A stretch of 64,000 nucleotides of DNA, taken from NCBI GenBank assembly GCA_045593555.1, contig JAZNWU010000022.1, positions 20,876 to 84,875 of the forward strand. The letters run 5' to 3'. A model generated the notes under the pieces. The model saw only the letters and a list, made by a program, of their open reading frames with translations. It had not been told where the DNA came from and ran no database searches. Below, piece after piece: positions 42,984 through 53,500 of the stretch. The first letter of the stretch is position 1. Every line of letters begins with the position of its first letter. The DNA comes from Fimenecus sp045593555 (GTDB lineage: Bacteria > Bacillota > Clostridia > Oscillospirales > Acutalibacteraceae). Position numbers and translations under genes: made by a program.

Positions 42984-43247
42984 ATGAAAAAAATTAAATC
43001 ATTCGTAAAATCAGCAGTTCAGAAGGTTAAGGACGTTTTTGCTCTGCAGGAAGCAATATTGAATGTAAAAGCACATTCAGTTCTCGATGGTACAAAAGCA
43101 GAGGCGTATGTGGATACCGGTGTAAAAGTGCTTATTGCCGTAGTGCTCGGTGCACTCATTCTTACACTTCTCTATTCACTCTTTAACGACACAATCATGC
43201 CAACAGTCAAGACAAGAGTTGAAGGACTCTTTAACTACGCGGGTTAA
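42984..43247 (+). CDS. DUF6133-like small membrane protein, pilin candidate 1
   Basis: An 87-residue protein: a basic helix (1-40), then GTKAEAYVDTGVKVLIAVVL and a continuing hydrophobic span. K-A-E-A-Y directly before the span matches the KAEGY motif in the two TadE-like proteins at 48874 and 49295, so it may be a prepilin-peptidase substrate. It has GGAGGT and lies just upstream of a near-identical copy. Confidence 0.75.
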   Translation: MKKIKSFVKSAVQKVKDVFALQEAILNVKAHSVLDGTKAEAYVDTGVKVLIAVVLGALILTLLYSLFNDTIMPTVKTRVEGLFNYAG

Positions 43248-43265
43248 GAGAGGAGACAATACATA

Positions 43266-43529
43266 ATGAAAAAGATTAAATCACTCGTAAAATCAGCAGT
43301 TCAGAAGATTAAGGACGTTTTTGCTGTTCAAGAAGCAACTTTGAGTGCAAAAGCACATTCAGTTCTCGATGGTACAAAAGCAGAGGCTTATGTGGATACC
43401 GGTGTTAAGGTGCTTATTGCTGTAGTGCTCGGTGCACTCATCCTTACACTTCTATATTCACTCTTTAATGACACAATGGCACCTGCCGTTGAAGAAAGAG
43501 TGAATGAAATGTTTAATTATGCTGGATAA
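43266..43529 (+). CDS. DUF6133-like small membrane protein, pilin candidate 2
   Basis: A tandem duplicate of the previous gene with about 85% identical residues; most changes lie near positions 5-30 and at the C-terminus (MAPAVEERVNEMFNYAG against IMPTVKTRVEGLFNYAG). The KAEAYVDTGVKV motif and membrane span are identical. GAGGAGAC lies upstream. A pair of major and minor pilins would explain the copy. Confidence 0.75.
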   Translation: MKKIKSLVKSAVQKIKDVFAVQEATLSAKAHSVLDGTKAEAYVDTGVKVLIAVVLGALILTLLYSLFNDTMAPAVEERVNEMFNYAG

Positions 43530-43543
43530 ATAATATTTGTGGT

Positions 43544-43571
43544 GGGGCAGATTTAACTGCCTCGCCTTTTT
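43544..43571 (+). terminator. Partial terminator after the pilin-like pair
   Basis: GGGGCAG / CTGCCTC stem with CGCCTTTTTG tail. Placed between the twin pilin-like genes and the peptidase, it would raise pilin expression relative to the assembly genes. Confidence 0.6.
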
Positions 43572-43586
43572 GTGAGGACTGATAAT

Positions 43587-44258
43587 ATGACAAAGTTTAT
43601 ACAACCACTAGGACCGATACGTCTTGTTTCATTAAAAGATGTAGCTGGTATTAATTTTCGGACAACATTAAACGTGCTGTTTATATCTATATCAATTCTG
43701 ATTTTTTATTTCGCTATTCATAAGATTTCACAGTTAGTTATAAGCAGAACACCGGAATATAAGAAAGAAGATAAAAAAATCCCAATATATCATTGCTTAA
43801 GTATTATTGCTGTGTCAAGTTTGCTAATGGCTTTTGGGTGGTCAATAGAACTTGTTAAAGGCATTATCTTTTTGCAAATCTTACTCTATGCTTCGGTATC
43901 AGATATACAGACTCATGAGGTAAAAGATTTCGTTTCTGTTTTGATTTTCGTCACTGGATTTATAGGTACTAATACTGTGAATATTCCAATGATGCTTTTG
44001 AGTGGATTTGTAATCGGTGGTATGTTATTGTTCTGTGCTATGGCAAGTAGAAATAAACTTGGTGGAGCAGATGTTAAAATCTCTGCTGCCTGTGCTTTTG
44101 TTTTAGGTTTTCAAAAGGGCATGGCTGGTCTTGTTATCGGTCTTTTTCTTGCAATTATTTGCAACATATATTTTAGCCATAAATCCAAGACAAAAGGGAA
44201 AGCATTTCCATTAGTTCCATATTTGTCTATTGGATTTATGGCTATGTACTTCATTTAA
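43587..44258 (+). CDS. Prepilin peptidase (A24 family, TadV/CpaA-like)
   Basis: About 223 residues with six or so hydrophobic spans. The two catalytic Asp residues of A24 peptidases are in YASVSDIQTHEV and LGGADVKISAACAF (GxGD-like, here GGAD). It cuts class III signal peptides of pilins. The start at 43587 is used as GAGG precedes it; a GTG at 43572 is possible. Confidence 0.85.
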   Translation: MTKFIQPLGPIRLVSLKDVAGINFRTTLNVLFISISILIFYFAIHKISQLVISRTPEYKKEDKKIPIYHCLSIIAVSSLLMAFGWSIELVKGIIFLQILLYASVSDIQTHEVKDFVSVLIFVTGFIGTNTVNIPMMLLSGFVIGGMLLFCAMASRNKLGGADVKISAACAFVLGFQKGMAGLVIGLFLAIICNIYFSHKSKTKGKAFPLVPYLSIGFMAMYFI

Positions 44259-44272
44259 GGAGGAATCACACA

Positions 44273-45007
44273 ATGAAAAACAGAACAGCGATAGGTATTG
44301 TCTGTATTATTCTTTCTGTGGCAGTAATATTTCTTGTGTCACCCCTGGTGAATAATATCTCAGATAAAAAAACAGAGGTTGTCAGGTTCATAACAGATGT
44401 TTCTCACGGTGCAGAAATTAAAGATACGGATGTTGAAGTTGTTAAAATCTCAAATTCAGCATTGCCAGACAATGTAATAAAAGATAAAGAAACAGTTGTT
44501 GGTAAATACGCAACTGCTGATATTTTTAAAGGTGATTTTGCAACAGAAAACAAAGTAACAGATAATGCAAATACATCAAAGGATGTTTTATCATCACTCA
44601 AAGGTGATAAGATCGCAATGAGTATTACAATTAATTCCTTTGCAGGTGGTCTTTCAGGCAAACTTGAAAATGGTGATATTGTAAGTATTTGTGTAACGGA
44701 TAAGGATGATAATACAGAAATTCCATCTTCTCTTAAATATGTCAAAGTAATCACTACAACTACGTCAGGTGGTATTGATGAAAATGATGTTATACAAAAC
44801 GAAGATGGCAGTTTTGAACTCCCAACAACAATTACAGTTCTTGTGTCAGTAGAACAAGCTAAAGTATTGGCTAACTATGAAGAAAGTGCAGTAATGCATG
44901 TCGCACTTGTTTACAGAGGTGACAATGAGACAGCAAATAAATTTCTTAAGGCACAAGATGATTTTATTGCGAAAAATAATGTGAGTGAGGCTGATAAAAA
45001 TGGCTAA
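44273..45007 (+). CDS. CpaB/RcpC-like SAF-domain protein
   Basis: A 244-residue protein with one N-terminal span (IGIVCIILSVAVIFLVSPLV) and a SAF domain (DVSHGAEIKDTDVEVVKIS...VVGKYATADIFKGDFATENKV), then a beta-rich RcpC-like C-terminus (GDKIAMSITINSFAGGLSGK; NGDIVSICV). In Tad systems it is an assembly factor of the outer basal part; in monoderms it faces the wall. Confidence 0.85.
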   Translation: MKNRTAIGIVCIILSVAVIFLVSPLVNNISDKKTEVVRFITDVSHGAEIKDTDVEVVKISNSALPDNVIKDKETVVGKYATADIFKGDFATENKVTDNANTSKDVLSSLKGDKIAMSITINSFAGGLSGKLENGDIVSICVTDKDDNTEIPSSLKYVKVITTTTSGGIDENDVIQNEDGSFELPTTITVLVSVEQAKVLANYEESAVMHVALVYRGDNETANKFLKAQDDFIAKNNVSEADKNG

Positions 45008-45725
45008 AATTATTGCTGTAATCGGTTCTCCCGGTAGTGGAAAAACAACCGTCACATTAAAATTGGCACAAGAACTTTACTGTGCTACATCAAACGGAGC
45101 AGTAATATATATTTCACCATCTTTAAAAGTTCCGGCTTTGGGTGTTTTGTTTCCTAACTATACGCCTGACAGTATTTTTTCTCTTGGTTCTATGTTTGAT
45201 AAAACGGATATTTATGAAGAAGATATCCTTAATCACTTGGTAACTGTAAAATCAATGAACAACTTTGGCTGTCTTGGATACAAAGCAGGGGAGAATAAAT
45301 ACGATTTTGCAGAATTAACAGAGGATAAAGTTAATGCATTCTTTGATGTACTTAATAATATGGCAGGTTATGTGTTTGTTGATTGTACTGATGAAGAAAA
45401 TGACCTTATATCACAAATTGCATTAAGAAATGCACACGAGGTTATTATGATGCTTTCACCAGACCTTAAAAGTATGGTTTATCTTGCATCTAATGAAGAA
45501 TTGTTCGGAACTAATGGCGAACGAGCAATAAGAGTTCTCAATGTGAATGAGAATGAACTTTATTCTCCTGTTGATGATGTAAGAACTAATGTGAAAAACA
45601 TTGAATATATATTGCCATTCAGTAAGCAAGTAAGAAGTCAACAGCTTGACGGACTTCTGTATGAAAGAGCAAAAGACAAAAAGTATCGTGCTGTGCTCTC
45701 TAAAATTGTAAACAGAATAATTTAA
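45000..45725 (+). CDS. TadZ/CpaE-like ParA-family ATPase
   Basis: A 241-residue P-loop protein with Walker A IGSPGSGKTT near the N-terminus and DCTDEENDL in the switch II position. In Tad systems TadZ places the machine at a cell pole. It overlaps the CpaB-like gene by 8 bp; its start at 45000 gives the usual MAKIIAVIGSPGSGK opening. Confidence 0.8.
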   Translation: MAKIIAVIGSPGSGKTTVTLKLAQELYCATSNGAVIYISPSLKVPALGVLFPNYTPDSIFSLGSMFDKTDIYEEDILNHLVTVKSMNNFGCLGYKAGENKYDFAELTEDKVNAFFDVLNNMAGYVFVDCTDEENDLISQIALRNAHEVIMMLSPDLKSMVYLASNEELFGTNGERAIRVLNVNENELYSPVDDVRTNVKNIEYILPFSKQVRSQQLDGLLYERAKDKKYRAVLSKIVNRII

Positions 45726-45743
45726 TTGATTGGAGAAATATAA

Positions 45744-47057
45744 ATGCAGAAAAACATTGATTTTGTGCCGCTGCTTTCAATGATTCAAGAGCATATCTCT
45801 TCCCGTTATGCGGCGGCATTATCTGATAGTAAAAAATTACCACAGCTCAAGTCATATATAGATAAATTCTTACGTGACGGTGGTTATGTTGTTGACAATA
45901 TGACACAACTTGAATTGAGCAATAAACTTTATTCTGAAATGGCTGAATATTCAATTCTTACCAAGTATCTCGGTAAAGATAATATTGAGGAAATCAATAT
46001 TAATGCTTGGAACGATATTGCTATTACTTATACATCCGGTAGAACAGTAAAGGTGAAAGAACATTTTTATTCACCATCTCATGCTGTTGATATTGTAAAA
46101 CGACTTCTCCATCATTCAGGTATGATAATTGATAATTCTACTCCTATGTCACAAGGTCATTTGCCAAACAATACTCGTATTACTGCACTTAAAGAACCTA
46201 TTGTTGATGATGAAGTGGGAGTCAGTGTTTCAATACGTCTTTTGCACCCGTCAAGAGTTAATAAAAAGCAAATAATATCTTCCGGTAATGCAACAGAAAA
46301 GATGGTGGATTTTCTATGTATGTGTTTAAGGTATGGCGTTTCTACCGTTGTTGCTGGTGCAACAAGTTCAGGTAAAACAACGCTTCTTAATGCACTACTT
46401 ACAACGATTCCTGATGGTAAGCGAGTTTTCACCATTGAAACAGGTTCACGAGAACTTGCCCTTGTCCGAAAAAAGAATGGCAGGGTAGTTAATAATGTTG
46501 TTCATACACTTTCACGACCTTCTGATAATCCTGCGTTTGATATAACACAAGAAGACCTTGTTGTAGCATCACTTCGTTTCAATCCTGACATTGTTTGTGT
46601 AGGTGAAATGCGAGATGTAGAGTGTTACTCGGCAGTTGAAGCAAGTCTTACAGGGCATACTGTTGTATCAACAGTTCATGCGTTTGCGGCTGATTCAGCA
46701 CATATGCGAATAGCACTTCTCTGTCAGAAACGTTTTCCTATTGATTTTAAAACTTCACTTATGCAAGCTGGACAGGCATTTCCAATAGTTGTATATACTC
46801 ACAAGTTGGAAAACAATGAAAGAAAGATTATGGATATTTCCGAGTGCGAAATTTTGTCAAACGGGGAAAGAGTTTACCATACTCTTTTTAGATTTCATAT
46901 TACTAAAAACAAGGTTGTAAATGGTAAGGTTGTAACAGAAGGATATTTTGAACAACCTGAAATAATGTCAGACAGTTTGAAAAAGAAACTCCTGCAGTTT
47001 GGTGTACCACAGGAGGAACTCAATAAATTCTTAAAGAAGGGAGCTGATTATAAGTGA
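45744..47057 (+). CDS. TadA/CpaF secretion ATPase
   Basis: A 437-residue VirB11/CpaF-type ATPase. Walker A is AGATSSGKTTLLNALL (about 204-219), the Asp box is IETGSRELAL, and Walker B lies in RFNPDIVCVGEMRDVECYSAVEASLTGH with the His box in VSTVHAF. It powers pilus assembly. Confidence 0.92.
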   Translation: MQKNIDFVPLLSMIQEHISSRYAAALSDSKKLPQLKSYIDKFLRDGGYVVDNMTQLELSNKLYSEMAEYSILTKYLGKDNIEEININAWNDIAITYTSGRTVKVKEHFYSPSHAVDIVKRLLHHSGMIIDNSTPMSQGHLPNNTRITALKEPIVDDEVGVSVSIRLLHPSRVNKKQIISSGNATEKMVDFLCMCLRYGVSTVVAGATSSGKTTLLNALLTTIPDGKRVFTIETGSRELALVRKKNGRVVNNVVHTLSRPSDNPAFDITQEDLVVASLRFNPDIVCVGEMRDVECYSAVEASLTGHTVVSTVHAFAADSAHMRIALLCQKRFPIDFKTSLMQAGQAFPIVVYTHKLENNERKIMDISECEILSNGERVYHTLFRFHITKNKVVNGKVVTEGYFEQPEIMSDSLKKKLLQFGVPQEELNKFLKKGADYK

Positions 47058-47977
47058 TACTCCCAATGATTGCATCAATTTTTATTATCATAGCAATTGT
47101 TTGCTTTTTAAATTTAACACCACAACAGATTACAGAAGATATAAATTCAGTTCTTTTAAAGAAACCTAATATTCGTGATAGAGCAAGAGCATTACGAGCA
47201 GGTAAAAAGAAAAATGGATTGGGTGCGAAATTTATGTATCTTCAATCTGCGTTGGCATCTTGTGGTAAAGAAGGTAAATTTGCATTAGTATGTTCATCAG
47301 CACTTGTTCTTTTTGCTGTAGGTGCAGTTGTAGCTGTTTTAATTGATAATGTATTCCTCATTCCTGCTTTATCAGTATCATTTGCAATGATTCCTTTTAT
47401 TTATGTTCGTAATATCATTTCTATTTATGAGAAACAGACAAAGGAAGAACTTGAAACAGCACTTTCAATTATTACTACATCATATTCAAGAGATGGTGAT
47501 ATTGTATCTGCAGTACAGGAAAACTTACCATATATCAAACCACCACTTAAAGAAAGTTTTACGGCTTTTGTAGGTGATGCTATGGCAGTTTCTTCAAGTA
47601 TTAAACAGGCATTATATAACCTGAAAAACAAGGTTGATGATGAAATCTTCCGTGAATGGGTCGATACTCTTATACAGTGTCAGGACAATCAAGAAATGAA
47701 GGATACCTTACAACCTATTGTTTCAAAACTTACCGATGTTCGTATTGTTAATAACGAACTTAATACAATGATGTCAGCTGTAAGAACTGAATATTACACA
47801 ATGGTAGGTCTTGTAGTCGGTAATATTCCTTTGCTTTATGTTCTTAATAAAGATTGGTTTCATACACTCATATTTGAAACACCGGGTAAAATTGTTCTTG
47901 GTGTATGTGGTATTGTGATAGTAGTAACATATTTGTTTATGTTAAAGTTCACAAAGCCTGTGGAATACAAGGCGTAA
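47054..47977 (+). CDS. TadB-like inner-membrane protein (T2SSF)
   Basis: A 307-residue protein with spans at 1-18, about 77-115 and 255-305 and a cytoplasmic T2SSF domain between (YEKQTKEELETALSIITTSYSRDGDIVSAVQENLPYIKPPL). GTG start, overlapping the ATPase by 4 bp. It forms the assembly platform with TadC. Confidence 0.85.
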   Translation: MILPMIASIFIIIAIVCFLNLTPQQITEDINSVLLKKPNIRDRARALRAGKKKNGLGAKFMYLQSALASCGKEGKFALVCSSALVLFAVGAVVAVLIDNVFLIPALSVSFAMIPFIYVRNIISIYEKQTKEELETALSIITTSYSRDGDIVSAVQENLPYIKPPLKESFTAFVGDAMAVSSSIKQALYNLKNKVDDEIFREWVDTLIQCQDNQEMKDTLQPIVSKLTDVRIVNNELNTMMSAVRTEYYTMVGLVVGNIPLLYVLNKDWFHTLIFETPGKIVLGVCGIVIVVTYLFMLKFTKPVEYKA

Positions 47978-47991
47978 GGAGGTAGAAAACA

Positions 47992-48861
47992 ATGATTAAA
48001 ATTATTGTGGGTATACTTTTTGGTATTGCCTTTTATTTGATGCTTGCAGACTATTTCCGTATCCCATATATGAGAACATCAAAAGCAGTAAATAACCTCG
48101 CAAAACAACAGAAAGAGAAAACGAGCAGTATTGATGTTTGGCTTTCTTCATTTGCTTCATTTCTTGCAAGAAAAATAAGGCTTAATGATTATAAAAGAGG
48201 TCAATTGGAATCAGATTTGAGAACAGCACAGATGGATATATCACCTGAAATGTTTATGGCAAATGCGATTGTAAAATCTTTAATTGTTGGTGTATTTGCT
48301 ATTCCTGTGCTTTTTATATTTCCAATTTTGTCGCCGATTATACTTTTTCTCGCTTTTATTCTTTACCGAATGAATATAAAAGGAATATCTGTTAGAATAA
48401 AGAAAAAGAGAGCAAAAATTGAATATGAACTTCCAAGGTTTGTGTTTAAGATTGAAAAAGCACTTATGCACGATAAGGATGTTCTTAAAATGATTGAGTC
48501 ATTTGCTCGTAACGCAGGACCTGAACTAAAACATGAACTTGATATTACTGCTGCAGATATTCGTTCCGGTAATACTGAAGTAGCTATCACAAGACTTGAA
48601 GCAAGAGTAGGTTCACCACTTATGAGTGACGTGTGTCGAGGTCTTATTTCCATTGACAGAGGTGATATAAACACAGTATATTGGAATTCACTTTCAATGA
48701 AGTTTGCAGATATTCAAAGACAGCAATTAAAACTTGAGGCAGAGAAGATACCGAAGAAAGTAAAGAAACTTTCTATGTGTCTTCTCTTTTGTTTTATGCT
48801 TATATATATCGTAGTTATTCTTGCTCAGATAGTTTCATCTGTTGGTGTTCTTTTTGCTTAA
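47992..48861 (+). CDS. TadC-like inner-membrane protein (T2SSF)
   Basis: A 289-residue protein with N-terminal spans (IIVGILFGIAFYLML; IVGVFAIPVLFIFPILSPII) and a C-terminal span (SMCLLFCFMLIYIVVILAQI) around a T2SSF domain. It has a strong AAGGAGGT site. Confidence 0.85.
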   Translation: MIKIIVGILFGIAFYLMLADYFRIPYMRTSKAVNNLAKQQKEKTSSIDVWLSSFASFLARKIRLNDYKRGQLESDLRTAQMDISPEMFMANAIVKSLIVGVFAIPVLFIFPILSPIILFLAFILYRMNIKGISVRIKKKRAKIEYELPRFVFKIEKALMHDKDVLKMIESFARNAGPELKHELDITAADIRSGNTEVAITRLEARVGSPLMSDVCRGLISIDRGDINTVYWNSLSMKFADIQRQQLKLEAEKIPKKVKKLSMCLLFCFMLIYIVVILAQIVSSVGVLFA

Positions 48862-48873
48862 CGGAGGTGGAAT

Positions 48874-49284
48874 ATGAAAAAGATAATTACTTCAAAAAAA
48901 GCTGAAGGTTATATTGATGTTGTGGTTGGTATTTTTGCTATTCTGATGGTAGTTGTGGTTGTTCTTAATATTTTTCAATTTATGTCACTCAAACAGGACC
49001 TTGATGAAATATCAGGTCAGCTTATTGAAACAGCAACTTTTAATGGGTGTTTTGATAATGAGTTTGATGAAAGAGTTGAAAGTTTACAGAATCAGTTTTT
49101 TGATTTTCAAGTAGATACTGACGCAGAAAGCTACTTTAATGCTCACTATAAGAGAGTTCAACTTGGTGACCAAATGGATGTATATGTTTCTGTAGAGACA
49201 TATATCCAAGGACTCGGTATGTTCAGGATACCAGTAACCGTAACAAGTCATAGGTCAGGTATCTCCGAAAAGTATTGGAAGTAG
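48874..49284 (+). CDS. TadE-like pseudopilin (DUF4320)
   Basis: A 136-residue protein. SKKAEGYIDVVVGIFAILMVV at the start combines the KAEGY peptidase-type motif with a single span. The soluble part (ISGQLIETATFNGCFDNEFDE...YVSVETYIQGLGMFRIPVTVT) matches the DUF4320/TadE plan. GGAGGTG site. Confidence 0.82.
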   Translation: MKKIITSKKAEGYIDVVVGIFAILMVVVVVLNIFQFMSLKQDLDEISGQLIETATFNGCFDNEFDERVESLQNQFFDFQVDTDAESYFNAHYKRVQLGDQMDVYVSVETYIQGLGMFRIPVTVTSHRSGISEKYWK

Positions 49285-49294
49285 GTGTTGACTT

Positions 49295-49774
49295 ATGAAA
49301 TTATTGAAATCAAAAAAGGCAGAAGGGTATATTCTTACTTGTGTCCTTATAATCATTTTTGTTGCAATCTTCTCTATAATCTTCACATATTCAGCGTCCA
49401 TTACAAAGGTTAATGTTATGAGAGAAAACACAAAGGTAGTTCTTGATAGTTTTGTGACACAAAATTCAACTGAAATATATAACAGTATCAAACAAGGTAA
49501 TGACTATACGGAAATATTGGATACAGAGGAATTTCGTACTGAACTTATTTCATTTTGCACATTGGAAATAAATGATGGGATGTTATATAGTTATGATGCA
49601 GATGGTAATGAACTGTATCACATAACTGAGCCTGTTCTCAGTTTCCGTGAAGCAAATGAATTGGAACTTGTTGTGAATTATACAATAACAATACCAATGT
49701 GGTTTGCTGGTAATCAGTTTCCATCTGCTAATATCCCAATAGAGGTAACATCTATACTAACGGAAAAATTTTAA
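49295..49774 (+). CDS. TadE-like pseudopilin 2
   Basis: A 159-residue protein starting KSKKAEGYILTCVLIIIFVA: the same KAEGY motif followed by a single span. The rest is a soluble beta-rich domain ending in a TADE-like strand (PSANIPIEVTSILTEKF). It lies 10 bp after the DUF4320 gene. Confidence 0.8.
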   Translation: MKLLKSKKAEGYILTCVLIIIFVAIFSIIFTYSASITKVNVMRENTKVVLDSFVTQNSTEIYNSIKQGNDYTEILDTEEFRTELISFCTLEINDGMLYSYDADGNELYHITEPVLSFREANELELVVNYTITIPMWFAGNQFPSANIPIEVTSILTEKF

Positions 49775-49793
49775 ATTGTAGGAGGAAACAAAA

Positions 49794-50513
49794 ATGAAAA
49801 AATTAAAGAACAAAAAGGTTGCTCTGACTCTCGTAGTCGTAATTGCTGCAATCTTGATTCTTATTGCTATTACAGTAGGACGATTTGCAGAGAATGATGC
49901 AGATAAACCTTCCCAAGAACCAATAACGGAATTTGGAGAGACTATCAGTGATGTAATTATTGATGATAATATTATTGATAATCTCAAAGAAACTGAAGAT
50001 GCTACTGAAAAGGGTGTTGAGGTTATCCAACTTAAGGACCCTGAAACATCAAAGCCTACTACTCAAAAACCTAATAATCAACAGACGAATACAGTAAAAC
50101 CTGCTGAACCTGTAACACAGAGAAATCCTTCAGGAATATCGCAGGGTAATAATACTGAAGTTATTGATAATGGTAATGATAGTGTGAAAGAGTACAGTTG
50201 TGGTAAAAAAGGACATCATTGTGATAGTAAAGAAACACATAATTTTATCTTAAGTCTTGAAAATAAAGGTTGTCCTTATTGTGGTTCTCATTCATGTAAG
50301 AGCTTCTACACTTACGATGAATGGGGAAATGCTTGTTATGACCCTACAAGGTGTGAAAATTATTTAGAAAAAAATGACCCTTGTGAATATTGTCAGATAT
50401 GTGGTAAAAAGGTAGGTACGGGTTCTGGTAACACTTGTGTTAGATTTACAGTTGATACAAAGTGCCCTGAATGTGGTAAATCAGTAAAAGGCAAAACTTG
50501 TCATTCACACTAA
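49794..50513 (+). CDS. Membrane-anchored Cys-rich zinc-finger-like protein
   Basis: A 239-residue protein with one N-terminal span (ALTLVVVIAAILILIAITVG), a long acidic then Thr/Pro/Asn-rich linker (30-135), and a C-terminal domain with about 13 Cys and several His (CGKKGHHC, CPYCG, CEYCQICGKKVG, CPECGKSVKGKTC). Zinc ribbons outside the membrane are unusual; these could be disulfide- or metal-stabilised. It lies in the pilus operon and is followed by a terminator. Confidence 0.75.
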   Translation: MKKLKNKKVALTLVVVIAAILILIAITVGRFAENDADKPSQEPITEFGETISDVIIDDNIIDNLKETEDATEKGVEVIQLKDPETSKPTTQKPNNQQTNTVKPAEPVTQRNPSGISQGNNTEVIDNGNDSVKEYSCGKKGHHCDSKETHNFILSLENKGCPYCGSHSCKSFYTYDEWGNACYDPTRCENYLEKNDPCEYCQICGKKVGTGSGNTCVRFTVDTKCPECGKSVKGKTCHSH

Positions 50514-50528
50514 TATATAATTTAATAT

Positions 50529-50560
50529 GGCTCGACTTTCAAGGTCGGGCCTTTATTTTT
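50529..50560 (+). terminator. Terminator of the Tad operon
   Basis: GGCTCGAC pairs with GTCGGGCC (one G-T) over TTTCAAG, followed by a T-rich run. Confidence 0.8.
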
Positions 50561-50572
50561 TAAGAAAGGAAG

Positions 50573-53500
50573 ATGATAGATATTAAAAAAGTAATTTCAA
50601 TTCTTCTCGTTCTTTGTACACTACTTTCAGTAATACCATATTCTGCACTTGCACTTTCTTGGGACGGTGATTCAGCAGGTGGTAGTACAGATGCTGTAAA
50701 TGGTAGTTCCACAGGATATGTTATTCGTTCTACAAGTGATTCTGCTTGTGTTGTTGGCTATCGTTTTTCGGTAGTTGATTCATCGGGTAATATGAAAGTG
50801 ACCAAAGTTATTGATGTTTTTAGAAACACATCTAACGGTAATAATGCATATTCAACCTCTGCAAAGTTTTCTACTAAATACAATAAAAAGCAAATAAATG
50901 TTAACAAAAACAAGAGTTTGACCACAACGTATAATCAAACAAATTGTTATAAAGAAAGTGCGATGGAGTTTATAACATCACTTCCAAATCCAAGCGGTGT
51001 AGAAACTTGGCAGAGTTATGAAACTAATATCAATAAGGTTCTTTCAAAACTTGGTGTTGGTAGTGTAAGTAATATGAATAATGGCGACAAGGTTATTATT
51101 GAACCGTTATTTGATGTTTGTCTTGCAGGTGAATATCAGGCATTGACAGTTTCAGAAATAGCTTATTGTGGTCGTAGTGTTTTAGGTGGTACGAGTACAG
51201 GTGGTACAAGCAATGGTACATCATCTACTTGGGGTTTTATTGCAAACTATACTAACCGTATATGGCCCAACAAACTATTTACTCCTGATGGACAAGGATT
51301 GTGGTCAAGTGCCACAGAAATTGGTTCATCAAAAAAAGAAACATTTAATGGTCTATTAACAAAAGGTTATGGTGCTGGTATTGCATATAATCAAACAGAA
51401 GATTCCACTTTAAAGGATATAACATACACCATTAAATTTAATGGTAATGGAGCTACTGGTGGTTCGACAAGTTCAATGACTATGACTTGTGGTGTTGGAA
51501 AGAACTTAATATTAAATGGGTTTACAAAAACGGCATATAAGTTTGCAGGGTGGAACACCAAAGCAAACGGAACAGGCATAAATTATTCAAATGGACAATA
51601 TGTTAAAGACCTTGCAACTACTGATGGTGCAGTAGTTACTCTCTATGCAAAATGGGAATATAATCTTTCATTAAACGTAAAAGAGTGCTATGTATATAGT
51701 GGTAATAAGGGAAATAAAACAACACTTTTTGGTACTACAATGGGCAATGTTTTTGATGATTATGTTTATAAGACGGACTATCCTACAATCGGTGATACAG
51801 TTTGGTATAATGTTTATTTTCCTGCAGAGGAAGAAAATATAAAAGTACGACAGTATGTAAGATATGCTGGTGGGAGTTGGAATACAAGAGATGTTACGCT
51901 CAGTAGTTTAAACTCATCATCACAATGGTTTCCAATACAGTTTACAGGTGATTATAAGAAGATAACTGCAGGACAACAATACTTTGAAATACAGGCTAAA
52001 ACGGATTGGATTGATGATTCTGGTAATGTTTTAAAAAGTGGTACTGTAAAGACATTTTATATCCCAATAAAGCCTGTTGTTTACAGAACAGAAGTTTGTG
52101 CATATAACTATGAAGGAAATGTTGTAGCATATGATGGATGTGCAGGGTCGGGTGGAAAACTTTATTCCGGTCAGCGTATCAAAATAGCATATAAATATAC
52201 AGCAGATAACACGTGGGTTGCAACGGAGTATTTGAGAGGGTCAATGTATCATTATAGTGGTTCAAAATGGTCAACTGTTTACACCTCAAATGACGGATAT
52301 GATGCTGCAAAGAACAAGATTGGTATTTCAAAATCTTCACCTATAACACTCAATAGTTCAATTGGCACATATGCTGTTCCCGTAACGAGTCAGAATAAGC
52401 TTCGTTTTAATCTTGAAACTTGGTGGGCAAGTGACAAGACACACACCTTTGAAGAAACGTGGTATGATTTGCCTGTTGTAAAATCTGACATTGCTTTAAT
52501 CGATATTACCTTGATTGATTACACAACGAATGAAATTCTTGACCCTAATAATCTCAGGGCAGGTCAATGTGTTCTTGTAAGATACACTTACAAAAATAAC
52601 ACAGATGTAAAAGTATATGTTGAAGGATTCAAGAGCGACAAGACGCAAATAAACGGTGCTTATGCTATACCAGCGAAGTCTTCAATTACAGTTGAAGGAT
52701 ATCGATTTACTGTTCCAAATAAGAGAAATATCAATATTTGGGGTGGTGTTTACCTTGAAGGTTTAGGAATTTACAAGACAGATTACGAATCTAACGGAAG
52801 TAATAATGCTTTAACATTGAGTTGTAAAGTAAATCATCCATTAACACTTGAGCCTATTCCACAGAATGCTGATTATAGAGAAAATACAGAAGTTATTACA
52901 AGCTTTTGGCTTAAAAATTCATTTTCTGATGATTATATTCCTACTGAAGAAGTATCTGTAAAATTCTGCGTGTATAAAGGTTCAACTCTTATATACACCT
53001 ATACCAAGACAAAAGCTATAGTTCCGGGAAACAGACACAACTTGTTATATTTCAAATGGAAAGTGCCAACAGGACTCAACAGTGCAGATGTAAAAATAAC
53101 AGGTGAAATAGTTGATGATGGTGTTTCATACAACAAAGAAACAGCAAGTTATTCAACAACACCATATACACGGGTACAGACACCGGATACACAATTCGAA
53201 AAGAAGGGTCCGTCAGGCTTCTCAATTCCTGCTAATACCTCAACTTACGGAACAGCATGTGAATGGTGGGAATGGACTTATTCAAACGGTGAATTTGTAA
53301 AGAAAGAGTATTATACAGGTCTTGCGTATTACACAATAAAGATTGAACCTAAAAACACTCAAACTGCAAGCAAAAATGGTAGCACCTGGTATATGAATTC
53401 AGGTTACGGTATTACAATGTCACTTAACAATGGCACGAATCCATCAAAAAGTGGATTTTCAACAGCACCAGCAGATTCATATACACTTCCTCAGTATGGT

